A DNA stretch of 64,000 nucleotides from Cherax quadricarinatus (taxonomy: Eukaryota; Arthropoda; Malacostraca; Decapoda; Parastacidae): assembly GCF_038502225.1 (NCBI RefSeq), contig NC_091372.1, positions 11,204,642 to 11,268,641 of the forward strand. The letters are read 5' to 3'. Below the pieces are notes generated by a model. The model saw only the letters and a program-made list of their open reading frames with translations. It had not been told where the DNA came from and did not search any database. Shown piece by piece: positions 54,008-64,000 of the stretch (its first letter is position 1; every line of letters starts with the position of its first letter). The position numbers were made by a program, and so were the translations under genes.

Positions 54008-54262
54008 ATTAGGACACATGTACAACAGGTTTCACCTACACAGTAGACTTCTTCAGTCATATACAGAGGCAGCAGGTGTAGCAGTGAAATAAAGATGTAA
54101 TCAGTCTATCAACCTTGGAGAAAAAGTATTTGAGGTGGTCAGTCCCTCAGCTTGGAGAAGAGTTCAGCCCCATGGTCCGTATTTGACTGAAAAAGCCTAC
54201 TGTGTAGGCGAAACTTTTCATCAATAAAGATACCCAACTGTTGTATACGTGTCTTAATCCTG
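54008..54262. repeat. Fold-back element, diverged, about 255 bp
   Basis: GACACATGTACAACAG pairs with the inverse of CTGTTGTATACGTGTC. CACCTACACAGTAGACTTCT pairs with CCTACTGTGTAGGCGAAAC. The left arm lacks about 25 bp present on the right (ATCAATAAAGATACCCA). Confidence 0.75.
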
Positions 54263-54473
54263 GACTTGTCTGTATTTTATATCTTTTTTTAACACTATAA
54301 CAATGCACAACACAGAAAAAAGTGAAAGTACATACAGAGAAACATCGCACGTGGTTTCGAATCCTGCTGACTGCGATCTTTCTCTACATACTTCAAAACT
54401 GTGTTAAAAGAAATATGGAGAACATAAGGTTGAGAATTGTAGGTACCAGAATGGAGCTTATGAGGTGGTTGAC

Positions 54474-54587
54474 CTCTGTACTGAAGTTGGTCTCTGCCGT
54501 GTCTCTCAGACGCTGCTGCACGTCCAGTCTCTGCCGCAGTGTTAGTCTGTCAGTCTTGAACGCCAAAGACAGCTGAGTAAACTTGCT
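54474..54587 (-). CDS. IRAG/LRMP-like protein, conserved N-terminal helix exon
   Basis: 114 nt, phase 0 on both sides, between TTCTCCTTGACAG and GTCAAC. Reads SKFTQLSLAFKTDRLTLR, QRLDVQQRLRDTAETNFSTE. K-F-x-Q-L-S-L-A-F-K-T-D is a signature stretch of the MRVI1/LRMP family at the start of its coiled-coil region. Confidence 0.85.
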
Positions 54588-54728
54588 CTGTCAAGGAGAA
54601 CGTCACAGTTAGTGCCAAAGTTCCAGACACAGCTTGTCTCACTACACCGCTGATGCTACACATACACACACACATACAAGTAGGTAAATACACACACACA
54701 CCTGAAGTAGGGAGTACACACACACACA

Positions 54729-55520
54729 CACACTTCCAAATGCAAAGTCATGAAGACTGGAGAAGGGCAAAGAAGACCGCAGACAGAGTATAGACTAGGT
54801 GGCCAAGGACTGCAAACCTCGCTCAAGGAGAAAGATCTTGGGGGTGACCATAACACCGAGCATGTCTCCGGAGGCACACATCAACCAGATAACGGCTGCA
54901 GCATATGGGCGCCTGGCAAACCTGAGAATAGCGCTCCGATACCTTAGTAAAGAATCGTTCAAAACACTGTACACTGTGTACATCAGGCCCATACTGGAGT
55001 ATGCAGCACCAGTTTGGAACCCACACCTGGTCAAACACGTCAAGAAATTAGAGAAAGTGCAAAGGTTTGCTACAAGGCTAGTTCCGGAGCTCAGGGGTAT
55101 GTCCTACGAAGAAAGGCTGAGGGAAATCGGATTGACGACATTGGAGGACAGACAGGTCAGGGGAGACATGAAAACGACATACAAAATACTGCGTGGAATA
55201 GATAAGGTAGACAGAGACAGGTTGTTCCAGAGAGGAGACACAGAAACAAGGGGTCACAATTGGAAGCTGAAGATTCAGACGAGTCAGAGGGATGTTAGGA
55301 AGTATTTCTTCAGTCATGGAGTCGTCAGGAAGTGGAATAGCCTAACAAGTGATGTAGTGGAGGCAGGAACCATACATAGCTTTAAGACGAGGTATGACAA
55401 AGCTCTGGAAGCAGAGAGAGAGAGAGGACCTAGTAGCGATCAGTGAAGAGGCGGGGCCAGGAGCCGAGTCTCGACCCCTGTAACCACAATTAGGCGAGTA
55501 CAATTAGGTGAGTACACACA
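54729..55520 (+). mobile_element. CR1 LINE copy C1, 5'-truncated
   Basis: C-terminal RT (frame 54799-55446), then the 3' UTR GAGGCGGGGCCAGGAGCCGA and the repeated tail AATTAGGCGAGTAC/AATTAGGTGAGTAC. Its left end adjoins a CA-rich run. Confidence 0.85.
54799..55446 (+). pseudogene. CR1 reverse transcriptase, C-terminal 215 codons
   Basis: Reads ILGVTITPSMSPEAHINQ, TLYTVYIRPILEYAAPVW, KLEKVQRFATRLVPELRG, YKILRGIDKVDRDRLFQR, SHGVVRKWNSLTSDVVEA, IHSFKTRYDKALEAERER. A single-base insertion near 54840 (GGGGGTG) shifts the upstream codons that should read KEKDLGV. Confidence 0.8.
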
Positions 55521-55997
55521 CAGTTCCTCACAGGAGACTGGTGCAGAAGCTAGAGGATCAGGCGCGTATAACAGGAAGGGCACTGCAATGGATCAGAGAA
55601 TACCTGACAGAGAGGCAACAACGAGTCATGGTACGTGATGAGGTATCACAGTGGGCACCTGTGACGAGCGGGGTCCCACAGGGGTCGGTCATAGGACCAG
55701 TGCTATTTTTTGGTATATGTGAATGACATGATGGAAGGGCTAGACTCAGAAGTGTCCCTGTTCGAAGATGATATGAAGTTAATGAGGAGAATTAAATCAG
55801 ATGAGGATAAGGTAGGACTTCAAAGAGACTTGGACACCTGGTCCAGCAACTGGCTTCTCGAATTTAACCCCACCAAATGCAAAGTCATGAAGATCGAGGA
55901 AGGGCACAGAAGGGCACAGAAGACCGCACAGGGAGTATAGGCTAGGTGGCCAGACTGCAAACCTCGCTCAAGAAGAAAGATCTTGGGATGAGTATAA
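55521..55997 (+). mobile_element. CR1 LINE copy C2, internal RT fragment with frameshifts
   Basis: Starts in C1's tail microsatellite at CAGTTCCTCACAGGAGACTG. Reads LEDQARITGRALQWIREYL and VTSGVPQGSVIGPVLFF, then shifts by one base (TTTTTTGG) into VNDMMEGLDSEVSLFEDD, where the catalytic FADD is mutated to FEDD. Confidence 0.8.
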
Positions 55998-56440
55998 CAC
56001 AGGTGAGTGTAACATAGGTGAGTGTACACACATCAAACAGGTGAGTGTACACACATCAAACAGGTGAGTGTACACACATCAAACAGGTGAGTGTACACAC
56101 ACACATTCAAATAGGCGAGTGTACACACCCCCATACACACTTCAAATAGGTGTACACACACAATCAAATAGGTGAGTGTACACACACATACACACAATCA
56201 AATAGGCGAGTGTACACACACACACCAAATAGGTGTTTACACACACACACACACAAACACACACCAAACAGGTGACTTTACACACACGATCAAATAGGTG
56301 AGTGTACACACACACACACACCAAATAGGTGTTTACACACACACACACACAAAACAGGTGAGTTTACACATACACACACAATCAAGTAGGTGAGTGTACA
56401 CACACACACTGCCTCTCCACACCACCAACAAACAGGTGAC
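55998..56440. repeat. Tandem array of GTGAGTGTACACACA-CAAATAG units
   Basis: About 15 irregular 21-45-bp units of AAATAGGTGAGTGTACACAC with ATCAAACAG or ACACACCA variants. This is an amplified form of the CR1 tail (AATAGGTGAGTACACACAC). Confidence 0.85.
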
Positions 56441-56447
56441 ACATTAC

Positions 56448-56478
56448 CTCAATCTCTTGGGCCGAGAGATTCTCATTA
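56448..56478 (-). CDS. IRAG/LRMP-like protein, first exon visible in the window (31 nt)
   Basis: Micro-exon between an A-rich (pyrimidine on the - strand) tract ending TTTTTTCAG and the donor GTAATG. Reads NENLSAQEIE, entering with one base. The sequence L-S-x-x-E-I-E directly before KFxQLSLAFKTD fits the family. Upstream exons are not found between 56.5 and 64 kb, so the promoter and N-terminus lie outside the window. Confidence 0.65.
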
Positions 56479-56655
56479 CTGAAAAAAAAAAAAAAATATT
56501 AAAAAATAATCCATTAAAACACATGTAAAATAATAATATTTGTCCTTGAAGGCATATTATATTACTGAGGCGGAACTCAGATAAAATATACATATAAATC
56601 TCGACCATACTGCTACTGGCTTCTGACGCTCTCTTGATATTAACAAAACTTACAA

Positions 56656-59168
<2,513 letters not shown>

Positions 59169-59210
<42 letters not shown>
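59169..59210. repeat. (CA)n microsatellite in the CR1 tail
   Basis: About 20 CA units linking copies C3 and C4. Confidence 0.95.
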
Positions 59211-59211
<1 letters not shown>

Positions 59212-59300
59212 CAAGGAGAGAGGGAGGACCTAGTAGCACTCAATGAAGAAGCGGGGCCAGGAGCTGAGTCTCGACCCCTGCAACCACAATTAAGCGAGTA
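59211..59300 (+). mobile_element. CR1 copy C4, 90-bp 3' end only
   Basis: GGGAGGACCTAGTAGCACTC, GAAGCGGGGCCAGGAGCTGA, CCACAATTAAGCGAGTACAC. Almost identical to C7 at 63000-63090. Confidence 0.85.
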
Positions 59301-59307
59301 CACACAC

Positions 59308-59374
<67 letters not shown>
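59301..59374. repeat. (CA)n with CATA interruptions
   Basis: Microsatellite between C4 and C5. Confidence 0.95.
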
Positions 59375-59375
<1 letters not shown>

Positions 59376-59542
59376 CTACCTGAGGTATGGAAGACGGCAA
59401 ATGTAGTTCCCATTTTTAAAAAAGGAGACAGAAAAGAGGCACTAAACTATAGACCTGTGTCATTGACGTGTATAGTATGCAAAATTATGGAGAAGATTAT
59501 CAGGAGGAGAGTGGTGGAGCACCTGGAACTGAACAAGAGTAT
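59375..59542 (+). mobile_element. CR1 copy C5, left part
   Basis: CTGAGGTATGGAAGACGGCA, then codons for NVVPIFKKGDRKEALNYRP and KIMEKIIRRRVVEHLELNKS. Broken at 59542 by the CR1/L2 insertion and resuming at 60856 with INANQHGFTEGKSC. Confidence 0.9.
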
Positions 59543-60855
59543 ACCTGGAGTTACCTGGAGAGAGTTCCGGGGGTCAACGCCCCCGCGGCCCGGTCTGAGA
59601 CCAGGCCTCCTGGTGGATCAGAGCCTGATCAACCAGGCTGTTGCTGCTGGCTGCACGCAAACCAACATACGAGCCACAGCCCGGCTGATCCGGAACTGAC
59701 TTTAGGTGCTTGTCCAGTGCCAGCTTGAAGACTGCCAGGGGTCTGTTGGTAATCCCCCTTATGTGTGCTGGGAGGCAGTTGAACAGTCTCGGGCCCCTGA
59801 CACTTATTGTATGGTCTCTTAACGTGCTAGTGACACCCCTGCTTTTCATTGGGGGGATGGTGCATCGTCAGCCAAGTCTTTTGCTTTCGTAGTGGGTGAT
59901 TTTCGTGTGCAAGTTCGGTACTAGTCCCTCTAGGATTTTCCAGGTGTATATAATCATGTATCTCTCCCTCCTGCGTTCCAGGGAATACAGGTTTAGGAAC
60001 CTCAAGCGCTCCCAATAATTGAGGTGTTTTATCTCCGTTATGCGCGCCGTGAAAGTTCTCTGTACATTTTCTAGGTCGGCAATTTCACCTGCCTTGAAAG
60101 GTGCTGTTAGTGTGCAGCAATATTCCAGCCTAGATAGAACAAGTGACCTGAAGAGTGTCATCATGGGCTTGGCCTCCCTAGTTTTGAAGGTTCTCATTAT
60201 CCATCCTGTCATTTTTCTAGCAGATGCGATTGATACAATGTTATGGTCCTTGAAGGTGAGATCCTCCGACATGATCACTCCCAGGTCTTTGACGTTGGTG
60301 TTTCGCTCTATTTTGTGGCCAGAATTTGTTTTGTACTCTGATGAAGATTTAATTTCCTCATGTTTACCATATCTGAGTAATTGAAATTTCTCATCGTTGA
60401 ACTTCATATTGTTTTCTGCAGCCCACTGAAAGATTTGGTTGATGTCTGCCTGGAGCTTTGCAGTGTCTGCAATGGAAGACACTGTCATGCAGATTCGGGT
60501 GTCATCTGCAAAGGAAGACACGGTGCTGTGGCTGACATCCTTGTCTATGTCGGATATAAGGATGAGGAACAAGATGGGAGCGAGTACTGTGCCTTGTGGA
60601 ACAGAGCTTTTCACCGTAGCTGCCTCGGACTTTACTCTGTTGACGACTACTCTCTGTGTTCTGTTAGTGAGGAAATTATAGATCCATCGACCGACTTTTC
60701 CTGTTATTCCTTTAGCACGCATTTTGTGCGCTATTACGCCATGGTCACACTTGTCGAAGGCTTTTGCAAAGTCTGTATATATTACATCTGCATTCTTTTT
60801 GTCTTCTAGTGCATTTAGGACCTTGTCGTAGTGGTCCAATAGTTGAGACAGACAG
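59543..60855 (-). mobile_element. CR1/L2 LINE, 5'-truncated, inserted into CR1 copy C5
   Basis: A 1,313-bp insert with direct repeats GAGTAT (59537-59542, 60856-60861). Sequence nearly identical to 3787-5100: by eye I find only a handful of differences (for example TCGTCTGCC against TCGTCAGCC, GGATATGAGG against GGATATAAGG). Confidence 0.9.
59574..60839 (-). CDS. CR1/L2 reverse transcriptase, C-terminal part (one frame shift of phase near 59850)
   Basis: 59868-60839 encodes DHYDKVLNALEDKK, motif A YTDFAKAFDKCDHG, motif B SVPQGTVLAPILF and motif C SSFADDTRICM, to THYESKRLG. There a T-to-A change makes CGTCAGCC on the + strand and so a stop (TGA on the - strand) where the sibling reads RRCTIPP. 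The remaining 91 codons (59574-59849) continue in the same frame to QTGPRGR. So this is one nonsense mutation in an otherwise sibling-identical frame. Confidence 0.8.
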
Positions 60856-62140
60856 GAGTATAAATGCCAACCAGCATGGATTCACGGAAGGCAAATCCTG
60901 TGTCACAAACCTTCTGGAGTTTTATGATAAAATAACAGAAGTAAGACACGAGAGAGAGGGGTGGGTTGATTGCATCTTCTTGGACTGCAAGAAGGCCTTT
61001 GACACAGTTCCTCACAAGAGATTAGTGCAGAAGCTAGAGCATCAGGCGCATATAACAGGAAGGGCACTGCAATGGATCAGAGAATACCTGACAGGGAGGC
61101 AACAACGAGTCATGGTACGTAATGATGTATCACAGTGGGCACCTGTGACGAGCGGGGTCCCACAGGGGTCGGTCCTAGGACCAGTGCTATTTTTGGTATA
61201 TGTGAACGACATGACGGAAGGGTTAGACTCAGAAGTGTCCCTGTTTGCAGATGATGTGAAGTTAATGAGGAGAATTAAATCTGATGAGGACCAGGCAGGA
61301 CTTCAAAGAGACCTGGACAGACTGGACACCTGGTCCAGCAAATGGCTTCTCGAATTTAATCCTGCCAAATGCAAAGTCATGAAGATAGGGGAAGGGCACA
61401 GAAGACCACAGACAGAGTATAGGCTAGGTGGCCAAAGACTGCAAACCTCACTCAAGGAGAAAGATCTTGGGGTGAGTATAACACCGAGCATGTCTCCGGA
61501 AGCACACATCAATCAGATAACTGCTGCAGCATATGGGCGCCTGGCAAACCTGAGAACAGCATTCCGATACCTTAGTAAGGAATCATTCAAGACACTGTAC
61601 ACCGTGTATGTCAGGCCCATACTGGAGTATGCAGCACCTGTTTGGAACCAGCACTTCATAAAGCACGTCAAGAAACTAGAGAAAGTACAAAGGTTTGCGA
61701 CAAGGTTAGTTCCAGAGCTAAGGGGAATGTCCTATGAAGAAAGATTAAGGGAAATCGGCCTGACGACACTGGAGGACAGGAGGGTCAGGGGAGACATGAT
61801 AACGACATATAAAATACTGCGTGGAATAGACAAGGTGGACAAAGACAGGATGTTCCAGGGAGGGGACACAGAAACAGGAGGCCACAGTTGGAAGTTGAAG
61901 ACACAGAGTCAGAGAGATAGTAGGAAGTATTTCTTCAGTCATAGAGTTGTAAGGCAGTGGAATAGCCTAGAAAATGACGTAGTGGAGGCAGGAACCATAC
62001 ACAGTTTTAAGACGAGGTTTGATAAAGCTCATGGAGCGGGGAGAGAGGGGGCCTAGTAGCAACCGGTGAAGAGGCGGGGCCAGGAGCTAGGACTCGACCC
62101 CTGCAACCACAAATAGGCGAGTACAAATAGGTGAGTACAC
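60856..62140 (+). mobile_element. CR1 copy C5, right part
   Basis: Continues the element from NQHGF to the UTR AGGCGGGGCCAGGAGCTAGG and the tails AAATAGGCGAGTAC/AAATAGGTGAGTAC, then a CA run to 62160. Confidence 0.9.
60862..62056 (+). CDS. CR1 reverse transcriptase, C-terminal about 398 codons (interrupted gene)
   Basis: From INANQHGFTEGKSCVTNL: motif A IFLDCKKAFDTVPHKR, motif B TSGVPQGSVLGPVLFL, motif C VSLFADDVKLMRR, then ILEYAAPVWNQHFIKH, VVRQWNSLENDVVEAG, FDKAHGAGREGA and TAG. No stops. The codons before 60862 in the same open frame belong to the inserted CR1/L2 element, so the apparent 430-residue frame is a chimera. Confidence 0.85.
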
Positions 62141-62160
62141 ACACACACACACACACACAC

Positions 62161-62999
62161 AGGCAGAACTACAAAGGGATCTGGACAGGCTGCAGACCTG
62201 GTCCAGCAATTGGCTCCTGGAGTTCAATCCCACCAAGTGCAAAGTCATGAAGATTGGGGAAGGGCAAAGAAGACCGCAGACGGAGTACAATCTAGGGGGC
62301 CAAAGACTACAAACCTCACTCAAGGAAAAAGATCTTGGGGTGAGTATAACACCAGGCACATCTCCTGAAGCGCACATCAACCAAATAACTGCTGCAGCAT
62401 ATGGGCGCCTAGCAAACCTCAGAACAGCATTCCGACATCTTAATAAGGAATCGTTCAGGACCCTGTACACCGTGTACGTTAGGCTCGTATTGGAGTATGC
62501 GGCACCAGTTTGGAACCCACACCTAGCCAAGCATGTAAAGAAACTAGAGAAAGTGCAAAGGTTTGCAACAAGCCTAGTCCCAGAGCTAAGAGGTATGTCC
62601 TACGAGGAGAGGTTAAGGGAAATCAACCTGACGACACTGGAGGACAGGAGAGATAGGGGGACATAATAACGACTTACAAAATACTGAGAGGAATTGACAA
62701 GGTGGACAAAGACAGGATGTTCCAGAGACTGGACACAGCAACACGGGGACACAGTTGGAAGCTGAAGACACAGATGAATCAAAGGGATGTTAGGAAGTAT
62801 TTCTTCAGCCACAGAGTAGTCAGGAAGTGGAATAGTTTGGGAAGCGATGTAGTGGAGGCAGGATCCATACATAGCTTTAAGCAGAGGTACGATAAAGCTC
62901 ATGGTTCAGGGAGTGAGACCTAGTAGCGACCAGTGAAGAGGCGGGGCCAGGAGCTTGGACTCGACCCCTGCAACCTCAACTAGGTGAGTACACACTCAC
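62161..62999 (+). mobile_element. CR1 copy C6, 5'-truncated, one frameshift
   Basis: Begins AGGCAGAACTACAAAGGGAT in C5's CA tail. The frame 62247-62666 (ILGV-equivalent to LTTLEDRRDRGT) stops after a 1-base deletion in the GGTCAGGGGAGAC segment and resumes at 62702-62923 (MFQRLDTATRGHSWKLKT, IHSFKQRYDKAHGSG). Tail: AACTAGGTGAGTAC. Confidence 0.85.
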
Positions 63000-63090
63000 A
63001 CAGCAGGGAGAGAGGGAGGACCTAGTAGCACTCAATGAAGAAGCGGGGCCAGGAGCTGAGTCTCGACCCCTGCAACCACAATTAAGCGAG
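63000..63090 (+). mobile_element. CR1 copy C7, 90-bp 3' end only
   Basis: GGGAGGACCTAGTAGCACTC to CACAATTAAGCGAGTACACA, then a CA/AAACACA run to 63155. Confidence 0.85.
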
Positions 63091-63187
63091 TACACACACA
63101 CAAACACAAACACACACAAACACACACACACAACCCCCCCCCCACACACACACAGTACAAAATACCGACACATGTAGAGTGAGACAC

Positions 63188-63333
63188 AAATACAGTATAA
63201 TGCAATAGTTTATTGACAACGTTTCGCCCACACAGTGGACTTTCAAGTCCTAAACAGAGACCTGTTTATGACTTGATAGAGTACACTGTGTGGGCGAAAC
63301 GTTGTCAATAAAAGATCGTATTATACTGTATTT
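63188..63333. repeat. 146-bp fold-back element
   Basis: AAATACAGTATAATGCAATA..GTTTATTGACAACGTTTCGCC pairs with GGCGAAACGTTGTCAATAAA..AGATCGTATTATACTGTATTT. The most perfect GGCGAAACGTT core in the window, with TTTATTG/CAATAAA beside it on each arm. Confidence 0.9.
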
Positions 63334-63714
63334 CTGACTCTCCATCAGCACTCTAATATTGTAAATAATGGTGGTTGATGGTGGTGACTGGTGGTGGTGG
63401 TTGTGATTGATGGTAGTAGTGGTTGTGATTGATGGTGGTGGTAATGACGGTAATAACACTAGTACACAACTAGGCCTGTCTACAATCAATATGCCCTGGT
63501 CATCTAACATTTTCAATACAGTGTAACACATACCAGAAGAGTGGACACACAAGTGGAAAAAAATCACACTGGCTGCCTTTTTTTTGAGTCACCCTCAGGG
63601 GCGTCGTAAGAAGGGAGGGGGGGGGGGGTTGTACCTATAACTAAACAAACTTGCCCAAAATATTCACGATAACATACAATACATGTACATACAAACACTA
63701 TCTCTCAGTGCACA
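63334..63714. other. Unassigned with GGTGGTGATT simple sequence
   Basis: 63365-63450 is a degenerate (GGTGGT)n/GTGATTGATGGT run. 63560-63600 may be the end of an RTE tail (TCACACTGGCTGCC, GAGTCACCCTCAGGGG). Nothing coding. Confidence 0.45.
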
Positions 63715-64000
63715 GCAGGATTCAAACCTACACACTCGGCTTGGTATTCCGTAGCTCGAGCACTAGGGTACACACTGAGGTCCGGGGATCGATCCTCCGG
63801 TACGGCTGGAAAACATTAGGACGTGTTTCCATAAGACACCCGCTATGTTCACCCATTAGTAAAATGGGTACCTGGGTGTTAGTGGACTGGTGTGGGTCGC
63901 ATCCTGGGACAAAATTTGACCTAAATGCTCAGCATAACAAGGGGCTTTCTATAAAGCAGTATGTCACTGATGTCAGCTATGGTCTGTATACCTTGTACAT
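63715..64000 (+). mobile_element. tRNA-derived SINE, truncated by the window end
   Basis: Head TAGCTCGAGCACTAGGGTAC (A-box-like) and GGGGATCGATCCTCCGG (B-box-like) give an internal RNA polymerase III promoter. The body ACACCCGCTATGTTCACCCA, GGTACCTGGGTGTTAGTGGA, GTGTGGGTCGCATCCTGGGA and GACCTAAATGCTCAGCATAA continues past 64000. The same body occurs in reverse at 52.5 kb. Confidence 0.75.

Noticed and set aside
60764..60861. N-terminal extension of the 430-residue CR1 frame
   Set aside because: These codons belong to the antisense CR1/L2 insertion, so the fusion is accidental.

Overview
This is eukaryotic, intron-rich and very repeat-rich DNA. The repeat families (a CR1/L2-group LINE with TACCTGGAG-type 3' tails, an RTE LINE ending in a CACCCTGCC..GGTGGGA tail, a tRNA-derived SINE and many TA- or TTAA-flanked MITEs) look like those of decapod crustaceans. 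A crayfish-like decapod is my best guess. It rests on recognition of repeats, not on a marker gene.

Two host genes can be assembled from exons with matching splice phases, and they face each other. (1) On the + strand, three exons (2709-3330 or 3375, 12143-12218, 16413-19458) encode about 1,250 residues of a STAND-type protein. It has an N-terminal helical domain with an R-x4-H motif (HEPN-like, related in layout to DZIP3/HEPN), then a NACHT-like P-loop NTPase with degenerate Walker motifs, a leucine-rich region and a small Cys cluster. Its first exon lies left of the window. (2) On the - strand, nine exons (56448-56478 down to 37459-37717) encode about 430 C-terminal residues of an IRAG/LRMP (MRVI1, JAW1) family protein. 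They give coiled coil, an RRRAS kinase-type site, polyAla/polySer tracts, one transmembrane helix and a 35-residue tail ending in a KASH-like TPPT. One of its introns uses a GC donor. Its 5' exons lie right of the window.

Nearly everything else is transposable elements, often nested. 0.6-6 kb: CR1/L2 fragments, Tigger-type MITEs and a 664-codon CR1/L2 ORF inserted in an RTE tail. 6.2-12 kb: an RTE LINE interrupted by a second RTE copy. 12.3-16.3 kb (second intron of the STAND gene): a deleted hAT element between CA repeats, a CT tract, and a minisatellite split by a 1,284-bp solo LTR. 20.4-27.5 kb: a Tigger-like MITE split by a cluster of RTE copies. 28-33 kb: SINEs, MITEs and fold-back elements. 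33.8-35.8 kb: two nested piggyBac-type MITEs. 38.7-41.5 kb: a LINE-tailed SINE, a CR1/L2 copy and a Tigger element with only the DNA-binding half of its transposase. 42-54 kb: IRAG introns with fold-back elements, a recent RTE insertion with TSD and poly(A), and three minisatellites. 54.7-63.1 kb: a head-to-tail series of CR1 copies, one interrupted by a near-identical sibling of the 3.8-5.9 kb CR1/L2 element. The right edge is a tRNA-derived SINE.

No tRNA or rRNA gene, CRISPR array or bacterial-type operon is visible. The most interesting items are the HEPN/NACHT-like gene with degenerate NTPase motifs and a dispersed family of palindromic fold-back elements with a GAAACG core and built-in AATAAA signals.
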